Source: Cytobacillus praedii (GTDB lineage: Bacteria > Bacillota > Bacilli > Bacillales > Cytobacillaceae). Taken from it: DNA of 59,705 nucleotides. This document shows, one piece after another, positions 24,744-33,843 of the stretch. Location: assembly GCF_001439605.1 (NCBI RefSeq), contig NZ_LMBX01000027.1, positions 1 to 59,705 on the forward strand. The letters are read 5' to 3'. Every line of letters starts with the position of its first letter. Position 1 is the first letter of the stretch. A program made the translations under genes and the position numbers. The notes beneath the pieces were generated by a model that saw only the letters and a program-made list of their open reading frames with translations, was not told where the DNA came from and made no database searches.

Positions 24744-25499
24744 TTACTTTTTCAGCCAATATTCACTGCCATCTGCTTTACGATCTAAAAAGCCATATTC
24801 AATTAGATATCGTCTTAATAACACATAATCATGGTAAGCATCATTTAGTAGCTGATTAACTTCTTTTTCCCCATAGATTTTTTCACTTTTGAAACGACTA
24901 GCAATTGCACGAAGCACAACTAGCCTTTGTTTTTCCTTTGGCGGGAAGGATTTCAATAGTTGATTTGTTCCCTCAGGAAAGAACTTCTTTAGGATTTCTT
25001 CATTTTCCTCCTTCGTCACGTTGTATCGGTCATCGACCATCCTTGCTGTTTTATGAATATCAATGAAGGCTGGTTTATGATTGTCCTTTTCTTTTAAAAG
25101 TTCCATTAAAGTTAAAAACAATTTTGCCTGACGTTCTTTTTCTTTTAAGGCAAAGCGATGATTCCGAATTGTGGATGCACTGCCAATCCCCATGTCCTTC
25201 TGCACCTCGGCATCACTCTTTCCATCATAGAAAAGACGAAGAAGGCGATTTTGATGATCAGTCAGTCCTGTTAGCTTTTTATCCAGGTCAATCAAGGAAT
25301 CAAATACAGATTTATGTTCATTTTCAATATGAAGAGACATATACCTTTCCGCTTCGTAAAAAACATCCTCTGCTTGATAAACAATCCCTTTCTCTGTTGT
25401 CTTTCCGCATAGAAGACACATATAATGACGATTCTCCTCAATATAGCCCCGCTTCAATTCCTCCATGGAAGCATTCCAAAAAGTTTCAGATAAACCCAT
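24744..25499 (-). CDS. DUF2087 domain transcription factor with zinc motif
   Basis: A 251-residue protein. An N-terminal CxxC (Cys28, Cys31) plus histidines near 56-61 suggests a zinc finger. A LuxR-like helix-turn-helix (LTDHQNRLLRLFYDGKSDAE onwards, about 78-118) follows. The C-terminal DUF2087 domain (about 165-250) has FPPKEKQRLVVLRAIASRF, GEKEVNQLL and LLRRYLIEYGFLDR. It heads the MATE operon behind a perfect-consensus promoter and is its likely regulator. Confidence 0.82.
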   Translation of the reverse strand: MGLSETFWNASMEELKRGYIEENRHYMCLLCGKTTEKGIVYQAEDVFYEAERYMSLHIENEHKSVFDSLIDLDKKLTGLTDHQNRLLRLFYDGKSDAEVQKDMGIGSASTIRNHRFALKEKERQAKLFLTLMELLKEKDNHKPAFIDIHKTARMVDDRYNVTKEENEEILKKFFPEGTNQLLKSFPPKEKQRLVVLRAIASRFKSEKIYGEKEVNQLLNDAYHDYVLLRRYLIEYGFLDRKADGSEYWLKK

Positions 25500-25538
25500 A
25501 TATAGTCACAACCCTTATTTGTTTATATTATAATAGAC

Positions 25539-25567
25539 ATTATATGTTTTTGTTTGTTTTATGTCAA
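25539..25567 (-). promoter_or_regulatory. Consensus promoter of the DUF2087-GIY-MATE operon
   Basis: Reverse strand TTGACA (25562-25567), 17 nt, TATAAT (25539-25544): a full match to the sigma-A consensus, so strong expression or strong repression is expected. Confidence 0.85.
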
Positions 25568-25600
25568 ACGTTTTTAAGGAACGTCTATAAAATATACAAC

Positions 25601-25629
25601 ATAAAAAAATCTGGCAAATTGCCAGATTT
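25601..25629 (-). terminator. Terminator of the deacetylase gene
   Basis: AAATCTGGCAA...TTGCCAGATTT followed on the reverse strand by TTTATG, abutting the stop codon at 25631. Confidence 0.85.
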
Positions 25630-25630
25630 T

Positions 25631-26893
25631 TCATTGATATGCCTTTATATTTAACATTGTTTCTAAGTCTACTATTTCAAAGCCCTTTTCCTGTAATCTC
25701 TCAATTAACTCCGGCAATGCTTTTGCTGCCTCCGCCTTCTTTGAATCCGAATGCATAAGGATAATATCACCGTTTCTAACATGATTCATGACATTATTAA
25801 TGATATTGCTCGCATCTTTTTGTGACCAATCAAGCGTGTCTATGGACCAAAGGACAACAGAATATCCCTCCTGCCGGGCTATTTCTACTACCTGATTATT
25901 CGTTTCTCCATAAGGTGTTCGTATAATGGAAGGTCTTTTTCCAATAACTGATTTAATCGATTTTCCAGCACGATCAATTTCTATTTGGATTTCTTTCGAC
26001 GTTAACTTCGGCAGTTCTACATGATTATAACTATGGCTTAAAACTAAATGACCACTAGTAAATGCCTTTTTTGCAATTTCCGGGAATGCCTCTACATTTC
26101 TGCCAAGAAAAAAGAAATTACCTTTAACTTTATATTCATTTAATATATCAATTATCGCTGGCGTTACTTTCTCATCAGGACCATCATCAAAGGTTAAAGC
26201 AACTTGTTTTTTATTTGAACCATTTATATACACATTCTCATGATCCTGAGCAAATGAAACAATTTGTTTTCGCCATTCCTTCATGCTTTCCCATGCTGAT
26301 GCAGACAGCTGATTGGATTCCCCTTTAATATCAAGTACATACTCATCGTTTGCTCGTTCAGGGTTAAAAACGGATACGTGATGAACACCTTTTTCTTCTT
26401 TTGGAATAATAAACTTCAGTTCGATTTTCCGTTCCAATTCGTAAACATAAATTTCTTCATTATCTGTTTCCCTTATTTGGTCTGGCTGACCAAAACGATC
26501 TTCAATCTGTGCGGAAGTAATTTCATTAAGTTCTTTAGCATACGAACGAACATCGAATATGGCTCCTGCCTTATTAAAACCCAATGCGAAACTTTTATTT
26601 TGATAAGTAGCATAGAAACCCTTTCCTGCCTGATCCTCGTTGTCTGGCTTGCCCCATTCACCTTTTACTTCATCTACTTTACTGTCCAATACATTGAATG
26701 GACCGCCAATGGTCAATCCAATTTGTGCTTTTTCCATCACTTGATTCAGCAGATCAGCAGCCCTATTGCTTTCCTTCGGCTGAAGTGCGTCTTCTCTCTG
26801 CTGCAATTGATCGGATGATGAAGGGGTTTTCGCATGGCAAGCTGTTAACAGCATACATAACATGCCCATGATGAGTATGCTTTTTTTATTCAA
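25631..26893 (-). CDS. Lipoprotein with DUF4309 and polysaccharide deacetylase domains
   Basis: A 420-residue exported lipoprotein: signal peptide with lipobox LLTAC (Cys19). Residues about 45-185 resemble DUF4309 (as in YjgB), with two 'GKPD'/'GQPDQI' repeats. A NodB homology domain (about 228-415) has TFDDGPD, the metal-binding HSYNH, RTPYGE and LMHS motifs. It probably removes acetyl groups from peptidoglycan or teichoic sugars at the outer membrane face. Monocistronic, with its own terminator. Confidence 0.88.
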   Translation of the reverse strand: MNKKSILIMGMLCMLLTACHAKTPSSSDQLQQREDALQPKESNRAADLLNQVMEKAQIGLTIGGPFNVLDSKVDEVKGEWGKPDNEDQAGKGFYATYQNKSFALGFNKAGAIFDVRSYAKELNEITSAQIEDRFGQPDQIRETDNEEIYVYELERKIELKFIIPKEEKGVHHVSVFNPERANDEYVLDIKGESNQLSASAWESMKEWRKQIVSFAQDHENVYINGSNKKQVALTFDDGPDEKVTPAIIDILNEYKVKGNFFFLGRNVEAFPEIAKKAFTSGHLVLSHSYNHVELPKLTSKEIQIEIDRAGKSIKSVIGKRPSIIRTPYGETNNQVVEIARQEGYSVVLWSIDTLDWSQKDASNIINNVMNHVRNGDIILMHSDSKKAEAAKALPELIERLQEKGFEIVDLETMLNIKAYQ

Positions 26894-26985
26894 GGTTCTA
26901 TACCTCCTTAAAGTTAATACATTTTATCAGTCGGAAGTATTCAATTAAAAGTTGCAGAAATGTTTAGAATTAGTTCTTCTGCTTT

Positions 26986-27300
26986 TTAAGATAATGCCTT
27001 CAAACCCGTTACACCGATTACGATAAGTGCCACACTTGCAATTCTTAGCTTACTCTTAGATTCCCCAAAAATCACCATATTTAACAGGACCGCTCCTGCT
27101 GTTCCAATTCCAATCCACACTGCGTAAGCAATACTTAACTGCAAATAGTTGAATGATGTGTATAAAAAGGCAAAGGAGGCACCAAATCCCCCTAAATAGA
27201 TCATTCCATTTTTAATAGATTTTTTCTGGCTATATAATTTTAATCCTATTACACCAATAATTTCACTTACAGCAGCACAAATGACAAATAACCAGCCCAT
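26986..27300 (-). CDS. SMR family efflux subunit 2
   Basis: A 104-residue, four-TM small multidrug resistance protein: residues 3-21, 30-50, 57-78, 84-102. It carries the membrane glutamate in TM1 (AAVSEIIG, about Glu13) and the family motif YAVWIGIGTAG. It starts 2 bp after the upstream SMR gene. The pair works as a heterodimer (YkkCD, EbrAB or YvdSR type). Confidence 0.87.
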   Translation of the reverse strand: MGWLFVICAAVSEIIGVIGLKLYSQKKSIKNGMIYLGGFGASFAFLYTSFNYLQLSIAYAVWIGIGTAGAVLLNMVIFGESKSKLRIASVALIVIGVTGLKALS

Positions 27301-27302
27301 AC

Positions 27303-27650
27303 TTAAGCAACACCTTTCGATACCGTTTCCTCTTCTTTGTTATCAGCTAGATTTAAACCGATAACCCCTGTTACTAAAATAGCAATAAAAAGGAACTTCC
27401 CTATGCTAAAACTTCCTCCAAAAAAGAAAATATCCATTATTGCCGTTCCGATTGTTCCTACTCCAGCAAATACGGCATAAACGGTCCCTGTTGGAAGACT
27501 TTCACATGCTTTTGGAAGGAAATGAAAATCAATCAGAATGATTCCGATAATGATTCCCCATTGCCACCATGTCTCGGCAACATTAAATCCGTACACCCAA
27601 ATTAATTCAAACAAACAAGTTAAAAAGACATATATCCACGCTTTATTCAT
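27303..27650 (-). CDS. SMR family efflux subunit 1
   Basis: A 115-residue SMR protein with TM1 glutamate in FELIWV (about Glu15) and YAVFAGVGTIGTA in TM3. A charged tail follows TM4. Together with the next gene it forms a heterodimeric guanidinium or drug exporter; no guanidine riboswitch is visible. A TetR gene lies immediately upstream, the order found for yvdT-yvdSR in B. subtilis. Confidence 0.87.
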   Translation of the reverse strand: MNKAWIYVFLTCLFELIWVYGFNVAETWWQWGIIIGIILIDFHFLPKACESLPTGTVYAVFAGVGTIGTAIMDIFFFGGSFSIGKFLFIAILVTGVIGLNLADNKEEETVSKGVA

Positions 27651-27670
27651 TTATACCCTTCTCTCTAATG

Positions 27671-27691
27671 AATGAATGACTGTCATTCATT
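27671..27691. promoter_or_regulatory. TetR operator before the SMR genes
   Basis: AATGAATGAC-T-GTCATTCATT is a perfect palindrome 20 bp upstream of the first SMR start. A degenerate copy lies before the tetR gene at 28323-28343. Confidence 0.8.
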
Positions 27692-27724
27692 TTTAAATAT
27701 AATAAACATGGCACTCTATTTTTA

Positions 27725-28300
27725 TTATTCTTGAATGCCTAGCCCGTACTTCAAAAATTCTAAAACCTCAGCTTTTTGTATTGAAGCTTGGTCATCCTGT
27801 TTTGAATCATATAAGTAAACCTGCTCAGCTGCTGATTCAACTAAGCCGATGAATAATTTCGAGGTACGCTCGACATGAATCGAATCACGGATAACTCCTG
27901 AAGACTTTGCCTCATTTAGGAATTGACTGATCCATGAATAGAAAGGTTCATACACTGTCTCCCATTCTTTAATATGTTCCGTTGATCCCATTCCTGCATA
28001 GATAAGCACAAGTATTTCTCGGTAATCACATGTGATCTTAAAGATCGCATCAATGACTTGAGTGAGTTTTACTGTAAAAGCTGCACCCTCTTGTACTTCA
28101 TTTTTCACCGCTGTAATGGTTTTCTCTACCATAACTTCTGCAATCGCCGGCATGACAGAAAGCTTAGAAGGAAAATATAAATAAAACGTACCTTGTGCAA
28201 TATTTGCAATTTTTACGATATCGGAGATTTTCGTTTTCTCAATTCCCTTTTCACGAAAAACTTCAATTGCTGCATGAACAATCTTTTCTTTTTTATTCAT
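27725..28300 (-). CDS. TetR regulator of the SMR pump (YvdT-like)
   Basis: A 191-residue TetR protein; helix-turn-helix TKISDIVKIANIAQGTFYLY (about residues 23-42). It lies upstream of and codirectional with the SMR pair, with the palindrome ATGAATGAC/GTCATTCAT before each transcription unit. It is therefore predicted to repress both its own gene and the pump. Confidence 0.87.
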   Translation of the reverse strand: MNKKEKIVHAAIEVFREKGIEKTKISDIVKIANIAQGTFYLYFPSKLSVMPAIAEVMVEKTITAVKNEVQEGAAFTVKLTQVIDAIFKITCDYREILVLIYAGMGSTEHIKEWETVYEPFYSWISQFLNEAKSSGVIRDSIHVERTSKLFIGLVESAAEQVYLYDSKQDDQASIQKAEVLEFLKYGLGIQE

Positions 28301-28322
28301 TATATATTGTCCCTTCTATATA

Positions 28323-28369
28323 AATGACTGACTTTCATTCATTTTATAAAAAATTATTCGTGATGTCAA
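28323..28369 (-). promoter_or_regulatory. tetR promoter with operator
   Basis: Reverse strand TTGACA (28364-28369), 17 nt, TAAAAT (28341-28346). The operator AATGACTGAC-T-TTCATTCATT (28323-28343) overlaps the -10 and start point. Confidence 0.75.
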
Positions 28370-28391
28370 AACGTAATGTCCCATTTGTAAC

Positions 28392-28417
28392 GTTTCAAAG
28401 GGATCACTTTAGGGAAC
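28392..28417 (+). promoter_or_regulatory. Sigma-B-like promoter of the SDR gene
   Basis: GTTTCA (28392-28397), 14 nt, GGGAAC (28412-28417), close to the sigma-B consensus GTTTAA-N14-GGGTAT. The B. subtilis homologue YdaD is a general-stress protein, which agrees. Confidence 0.6.
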
Positions 28418-28464
28418 TTCTAAGAATACAATGAAACGATAAAGATCAGAGGAGTGTATAAAAA

Positions 28465-29361
28465 GTGTACCCATCTTCCAATTATGGATACCAAAAAGTA
28501 TGCAAGAATCAACCTATCGCCTTTCCGCCTCAGCATCAACAAACTCAGCCAGGTCTTGAGTATTTAATGGTACCAAAACCCATATCAGAGAATCCATCCT
28601 ATAAAGGATCAGGGAAACTTAAAGGAAAAGTAGCCATTATAACCGGAGGAGATAGCGGAATCGGCCGTGCAGTCTCCTATGCTTTTGCTAAAGAAGGGGC
28701 AAAGGTCGTTATTGTTTATTTAAATGAACATAAGGATGCAAAGGAAACCGAACAAAGAATTAAAGAGCTTGGAGGAGAATGCCTTCTCATTTCTGGTGAT
28801 TTAAAAGAAGAGAAAATGTCCCAGCAAGTTGTTCAACAAACATTACAGGCATTTGGAAGAATTGATATCCTAATCAACAATCATGCTATTCAATATGTAA
28901 GAAAAAGCATACTCGAAATTACTAAAGAGCAGCTGGAACAAACGTTTCAAACAAATATTTTCTCATTCTTTTACTTAACGAAGGCCGTTCTTCCCCATTT
29001 GAAAGCGGGGAGCTCTATTATTAATACTGCTTCTATAACCGCCTATGAAGGACATAAGAAACTAATCGATTATTCTGCAACAAAGGGAGCCATTGTAGCA
29101 TTTACACGTTCATTGTCCCTTTCTCTTGAAAAACAGCAGATTCGTGTAAATGCGGTTGCACCAGGTCCGATTTGGACCCCGCTTATTCCTGCAACCTTTT
29201 CCGAGAAAGAGGTGATGAAATTTGGACTAGAAATTCCAATGAAAAGAGCCGGCCAGCCATTTGAACTAGCCCCTGCCTATGTATATTTAGCATCTGAAGA
29301 TTCAAGCTATGTGTCAGGGCAGGTTATTCATGTGAATGGCGGAGCAATGGTGAGTTCCTAG
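28465..29361 (+). CDS. General-stress SDR oxidoreductase (YdaD/YhxC type)
   Basis: A 298-residue short-chain dehydrogenase with a 50-residue N-terminal extension typical of this stress-protein group. It has the NAD(P) motif TGGDSGIGRA (about 59-68), an NNHA in place of NNAG (about 137-140), and catalytic Ser and YSATK (about Tyr203, Lys207). The GTG at 28465 follows AGAGGAG. The family has a VNAVAPGPIWTPLIPATF stretch, present here. The substrate is unknown. A sigma-B-like promoter and a downstream terminator make it a single-gene unit. Confidence 0.85.
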   Translation: MYPSSNYGYQKVCKNQPIAFPPQHQQTQPGLEYLMVPKPISENPSYKGSGKLKGKVAIITGGDSGIGRAVSYAFAKEGAKVVIVYLNEHKDAKETEQRIKELGGECLLISGDLKEEKMSQQVVQQTLQAFGRIDILINNHAIQYVRKSILEITKEQLEQTFQTNIFSFFYLTKAVLPHLKAGSSIINTASITAYEGHKKLIDYSATKGAIVAFTRSLSLSLEKQQIRVNAVAPGPIWTPLIPATFSEKEVMKFGLEIPMKRAGQPFELAPAYVYLASEDSSYVSGQVIHVNGGAMVSS

Positions 29362-29408
29362 TACGAATCTTTTCCATAGTTACTCTGCTGCTATGCAACA
29401 CTCTTCTT

Positions 29409-29446
29409 GGTCACAAGTTCCCTTTTCTTGTGACCGTCTTTTTTGT
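29409..29446 (+). terminator. Terminator of the SDR gene
   Basis: GGTCACAAG pairs with CTTGTGACC; GTCTTTTTTG follows on the plus strand. Confidence 0.85.
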
Positions 29447-29692
29447 TGCTGGTACTCACGGACACATAGAGCATCTTCTTGGGTACGATCCTGCACTTCC
29501 CCTTCCTTATAAGGGCATATATGCCCACACACTTTGACCGACATACTATTTTCCACCCATGAAGCCTCGATTATGATTAAATCCACTTTAGATAAATTTT
29601 CTCGTAATAAATAAAGAAATATCCCATTCATTCTCCGTTCATATTCACTTCTTACAATGAAGTCAATATCGAACAGTAAGGAGTTGGATTGG

Positions 29693-31879
29693 ATGCTTAA
29701 ACCATTTCGTAAGTTAGTTAAATATACAAGCAGTCAAAAAGGAGCAAAGGTGACTATCCTTGCCTGGATCTTAGCAGTTGTGCTTCTAAGCCTGCTTGTT
29801 CCTTCAGCAAAAGAGTATGAGGTTAATAGTACAGAAGGAAGCATAAATGGAAACAAACCATCGGAAATTGCCCAGCAAATTTTAAAAGAACAGTTTCCTT
29901 CTACTGATGGACTGCCAGCTTTGCTTGTGTTTCATCGTGAAGGGGGAATCTCAGAAGAAGACATCGGAAAAATTAATAAATTAAGCGAGTGGCTCGCTTC
30001 AGACAAAAAGCCAGAACAGATTATGAGTGCTCTTCCCTTTCATGCATTGCCGCCAAATGTTCAAAAACAGATGTATTCTGAAAATGAAACCACACTGCTC
30101 ATTAATCTATCATTAGAGCCTGATTTAGAATCTTCTGAGACACTTGCAGTCATGGATAAAATAAAGGAAAAAGCCAATAAAATCGATTTGGATGGGATGC
30201 AATTTGAAATTACTGGTCCTGCCGGGATTTCTGCTGATACCGTCTCTCTATTCAAAAATGCAGATATTGTTCTCATGCTAGCTACTGTAGCATTAATTTT
30301 CATTCTCTTAATTGTTATTTACCGTTCCCCCATACTTGCAATTACTCCATTAATTATTGCAGGTATCGTTTATGGGGTTGTCGATCGAATCTTAGGATTG
30401 GCAGGGAAAAATGGCTGGTTTACCATTGATAGTTCTGCTGTATCCATTATGCTTATCTTATTGTTTGCCGTCCTAACAGACTATAGTTTATTTATTTTCT
30501 CGCGTTATCGTGAGGAATTAACGAAACAAGAATCAAAGTATGCCTCAATGAAAGAAGCCATTTTCCACGTTTCGGAACCCATAGTTTTCAGTGGTGGAAC
30601 AGTACTGATTGCAATGCTAACATTATTTGTTACTGTTTTTGAACCTTATAACCATTTTGCACCCGTTTTTTCGGTAGCAGTTGTCGTTATTCTCATTGCT
30701 GGTCTAACACTTATCCCTAGTATCTTCGCGATAATGGGCCGCAAAGCATTTTGGCCGTTTGTTCCTAAAGTTGAAAAAGGAGAAGAGAAAACAACACATG
30801 GCATTTGGCCTGCCATCAGCAAACAAGTGATGAAAAGGCCAGCTTTATTAGGCGGCACCTTACTGATTGTCTTGCTTATTGGCCTGTTCAACTTTACTTC
30901 TATTCAATATTCTTTTAACCTATTAAAATCATTTCCAGAGGACATGCCGTCACGGCAGGGATTTGAGCTTCTAGAAGAAAATTACCCAGCAGGCCAATTA
31001 GCACCTGTGACCGTATTGATAAAGTCTGACAATGAGTTTTCTGTAAATGCTGAGTTATTCCAAAAAGTAAATCAGCTTGTTTCCAAACTTAGTGGAGAAA
31101 GCAATATTGTCTCTGTCACCCCAATTATTCAGGATGATATGATGAATGAACCACAGTCATTGCCCAGAAATTATTTAGCAGAAACAAATAAAGTCATTAG
31201 ACTTCAAATGGTGTTAGGCAGCAATCCATATGAAAAAGAAGCACTTGATACCCTACAAAGACTGCGTGATTCTGAAGAATCCTTATTAAAAGACAGCGGT
31301 TTTTCAACAGCTGATGTTGAGCTTCACTTTGCTGGCCAGACCGCTCAGCAGGTGGATATCAATCTTATGAACCAGCGTGATATGATCGTCTTGTTCTCAC
31401 TTATTACAATATTGCTTACTATTATTCTTGGATTCCAGACAAAATCTATTTTGATGCCGATATTGATGATGGCAACCATTCTATTATCTTTCTTTTCAAC
31501 AATGGGTTTTGGCTGGTGGATATTCCAGCACCTTATGGGCTATGATGCAATCAGCTATCGATTGCCTGTATATGCTTTTGTCTTTATGGTCGCTCTTGGA
31601 ATTGACTACAACATTATGCTTGTTTCAAGAATTAAAGAGGAAGCGACAAAGCTGCCATGGAAGAAAGCAGTTGGAAAAGGGGTTGCTGTTACAGGAGGTG
31701 TGATTTCCTCAGCTGGATTAATATTAGCTGCTACCTTTGCCGTGTTGATGACACAGCCATTACAGGAACTATTCTTATTCGGGTTTACAATGGCTTTCGG
31801 AATCTTACTCGATACATTTTTAATACGAGGAATTTTCCTTCCATCCATCTTGATATTGACAGGTAAAAAGAAAAAATAA
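29693..31879 (+). CDS. MMPL family (RND) exporter, YdfJ-like
   Basis: A 728-residue protein of two similar halves, each with one TM, a large extracytoplasmic domain and five or six clustered TM segments: TM1 near residue 18, cluster 170-340, then about 375 and cluster 540-720. The proton-relay-like motifs are AVLTDYSLFIFSRYREE in the first half and ALGIDYNIMLVSRIKEE in the second. Length matches B. subtilis YdfJ. Start ATG 29693 follows AAGGAG; an in-frame ATG at 29657 lacks one. Probable exporter of lipids or hydrophobic drugs. Confidence 0.87.
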   Translation: MLKPFRKLVKYTSSQKGAKVTILAWILAVVLLSLLVPSAKEYEVNSTEGSINGNKPSEIAQQILKEQFPSTDGLPALLVFHREGGISEEDIGKINKLSEWLASDKKPEQIMSALPFHALPPNVQKQMYSENETTLLINLSLEPDLESSETLAVMDKIKEKANKIDLDGMQFEITGPAGISADTVSLFKNADIVLMLATVALIFILLIVIYRSPILAITPLIIAGIVYGVVDRILGLAGKNGWFTIDSSAVSIMLILLFAVLTDYSLFIFSRYREELTKQESKYASMKEAIFHVSEPIVFSGGTVLIAMLTLFVTVFEPYNHFAPVFSVAVVVILIAGLTLIPSIFAIMGRKAFWPFVPKVEKGEEKTTHGIWPAISKQVMKRPALLGGTLLIVLLIGLFNFTSIQYSFNLLKSFPEDMPSRQGFELLEENYPAGQLAPVTVLIKSDNEFSVNAELFQKVNQLVSKLSGESNIVSVTPIIQDDMMNEPQSLPRNYLAETNKVIRLQMVLGSNPYEKEALDTLQRLRDSEESLLKDSGFSTADVELHFAGQTAQQVDINLMNQRDMIVLFSLITILLTIILGFQTKSILMPILMMATILLSFFSTMGFGWWIFQHLMGYDAISYRLPVYAFVFMVALGIDYNIMLVSRIKEEATKLPWKKAVGKGVAVTGGVISSAGLILAATFAVLMTQPLQELFLFGFTMAFGILLDTFLIRGIFLPSILILTGKKKK

Positions 31880-31882
31880 ACA

Positions 31883-31923
31883 AAGGCCTGGTTCCCAACT
31901 AGTTATGGGAATCAGGCTTTTTA
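31883..31923. terminator. Bidirectional terminator after the MMPL gene
   Basis: AAGGCCTGGTTCCCA pairs with TGGGAATCAGGCTTT, with TTTTTATTC on the plus side. It overlaps the last codons of the convergent patatin gene, so one hairpin serves both. Confidence 0.8.
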
Positions 31924-32828
31924 TTCAGAAAGGACATGACCTTTTCCCTCTTATTCAGAAATGCCCGTTTTCCCAAATCAATCAATTCATCGATAAATTT
32001 AATTTCATCAAAGGGCATCTCCATTCCCAGCTCTCCGTTTAAGCGAAAGTAATTATTGCCAAGCAGGTGCTGACAATGATATGTAACGGATTCGGAGGAC
32101 AATTGAAGAGCTAAATCAAGTAATTTCGGTGTCATTTTCATAGATGGGAGCTGAAACGGGAGCCAATGCTTTGCTCCCCAGTATTTATCCTTTCCTATAG
32201 AAAAGTCGATATGCTGCAAACCTGTTCCAATAGAGAATATCTCTATTTCACTTATATCCTTTTTAAATTGATGAAGAGCCTCTGTCACACAAACAAGTGA
32301 TGGATTGTTCGCCCATAGACCTCCATCAATGGATAAGTACTGATTATTTATATTGTTAGGCGGGAAGAAGACCGGTGCCGAACAGGACGAGAGAACAGCA
32401 TCCCACAGCTTAATCGATAAATCATCATTTTCTGTGTGTCCGTAGTTCGATCGATGAATAAAGGGCTTTCCATTTGTCACGTCTACAGCAGGAATCAGAA
32501 GCGGTTTGTTAATATCTTTTAGAGCGATTTCGCCAAATGCTTTTCGGAAAAAACGACGTAAATAGTGATCGCTATAAATACTTTTAAAAAGGCCAACCTT
32601 TGACTTTCGGATAAATATTTTCTTCCCATACAATTGATAGCTTTCCATGACCTCACTCATATTCTTCTCCAATACAACTGATGCAGCTATAATCGCACCA
32701 GTACTTGTTCCAGCCACCACATCGAATAAATCGCCAATCGGACATGCATACTCTTCCTCGATAGCCTGTAAAATGGCTACCGCAAAAACTCCTCGAATTC
32801 CACCGCCATCAACGCAAAGCATTTTCAT
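31899..32828 (-). CDS. Patatin-like phospholipase
   Basis: A 309-residue patatin. Oxyanion loop DGGGIRG (residues 7-13), nucleophile elbow GTSTG (Ser42) and catalytic Asp168 in DGGLWANNP are all present. There is no signal peptide, so it is cytosolic. Proteins of this type cleave membrane lipids. Some are effectors of anti-phage systems, but no cyclase or other CBASS gene adjoins it, so a housekeeping lipid role is as likely. Confidence 0.85.
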   Translation of the reverse strand: MKMLCVDGGGIRGVFAVAILQAIEEEYACPIGDLFDVVAGTSTGAIIAASVVLEKNMSEVMESYQLYGKKIFIRKSKVGLFKSIYSDHYLRRFFRKAFGEIALKDINKPLLIPAVDVTNGKPFIHRSNYGHTENDDLSIKLWDAVLSSCSAPVFFPPNNINNQYLSIDGGLWANNPSLVCVTEALHQFKKDISEIEIFSIGTGLQHIDFSIGKDKYWGAKHWLPFQLPSMKMTPKLLDLALQLSSESVTYHCQHLLGNNYFRLNGELGMEMPFDEIKFIDELIDLGKRAFLNKREKVMSFLNKKPDSHN

Positions 32829-33043
32829 TCTCTTTCACCTTGAAAGTATGTCTTCCACTCTACTGTTCCCTAACTCACAGTTCTTTAGCAGCATAAAATG
32901 CCACTGAGAAAATAAAAATACCTAACCTAAAATGGTCAGGAATCTTTATTATCATACTTCAAGTACTGCCTCTCCAAAATGATCAAAAACCACACGATTG
33001 TCCACTTAACAGCTGCGGATTTATCCTTGGTATTTACCCTTTA

Positions 33044-33565
33044 TCATTGTTTAACTTGGGAATAATCCGTTTTATGCGTTGAATAAGTAGTATCTTCCTC
33101 CCAGTCTTTACAAACATCAACCCATTCTTTTGCAGTGGAAAATTCAAAAATTTCATCACACGTTAGCTCAATGGCTGAATTAGTACTGCCACACGCCGGA
33201 AAGAGAGTATCGAAACGTTTCATTGAGACGTCTAAATAAACATCCAAATTATTCGCCAACCCAAACGGACAAACCCCGCCAATCACATGCCCCGTTTGCT
33301 CTACCACCTCGTCAGCTGAAAGCATGCGAGCTTTCATTTGAAAAGCTTGGCGAAATTTCTTATTATCAACCTTTGCATCACCGGCTGCAACAACAAGGAT
33401 GGCTTTATCTTCTCCTCTAAATGACAGTGTCTTTGCAATACGTGCAGGGGCAACACCTATGGCTTCAGCAGCCAATTCTACGGTTGCACTTGATGTTTCA
33501 AACACCATAATATCTCTTTCACGATTCCATTTCTTAAAATGATCCTTTACACTTTCAAATGACAT
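33044..33565 (-). CDS. YbaK/ProX-type aminoacyl-tRNA deacylase
   Basis: A 173-residue protein of the YbaK/EbsC family: IAKTLSFRGEDKAILVVAAG, KVDNKKFR and the signature GGVCPFGL. The family hydrolyses mischarged tRNA such as Cys-tRNAPro or Ala-tRNAPro. The ATG at 33565 follows AGAGGAT; the longer frame to 33619 adds an unsupported N terminus. It stands alone; the 32829-33043 spacer upstream of its neighbour holds nothing I recognise. Confidence 0.83.
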   Translation of the reverse strand: MSFESVKDHFKKWNRERDIMVFETSSATVELAAEAIGVAPARIAKTLSFRGEDKAILVVAAGDAKVDNKKFRQAFQMKARMLSADEVVEQTGHVIGGVCPFGLANNLDVYLDVSMKRFDTLFPACGSTNSAIELTCDEIFEFSTAKEWVDVCKDWEEDTTYSTHKTDYSQVKQ

Positions 33566-33843
33566 CCTATACATCCTCTCTTTCCAAATATTATGTAAGA
33601 TAATACCACCCTTTATCACGTTGAAGCAATAGGAATGATGTGAAATTTTACAAAATCACAGTACATTTTCCCCTTATCTCAAATAACAGTCCCGATATTT
33701 CTGAATGGTCTAATTATTAATACATTAATTTTTCACCATTTTTTCACTTTTCACCCATATTTTTCTGATATAATGTTTTTTTGAATGGCTTTACTAAATT
33801 TAATAATACATAACCAATTAATAAAGGAAGTGTGTGACCTATT

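Noticed and set aside
27300..27720. Guanidine riboswitch before the SMR pair
   Set aside because: The leader is short and contains a TetR palindrome instead; none of the ykkC-type conserved blocks is present.
29380..29631. Reverse-strand 83-codon frame rich in Cys (ends CDQEECCIAAE)
   Set aside because: Its 3' third overlaps the strong SDR terminator, and its start has no properly spaced ribosome binding site. A shorter version from MSVKVCGHIC has only a weak site, so I leave it out.
31899..32828. Patatin as effector of an anti-phage (CBASS-like) system
   Set aside because: No cyclase, HORMA, TRIP13 or other defence gene flanks it; neighbours are an exporter and a tRNA deacylase. Kept as plain patatin.
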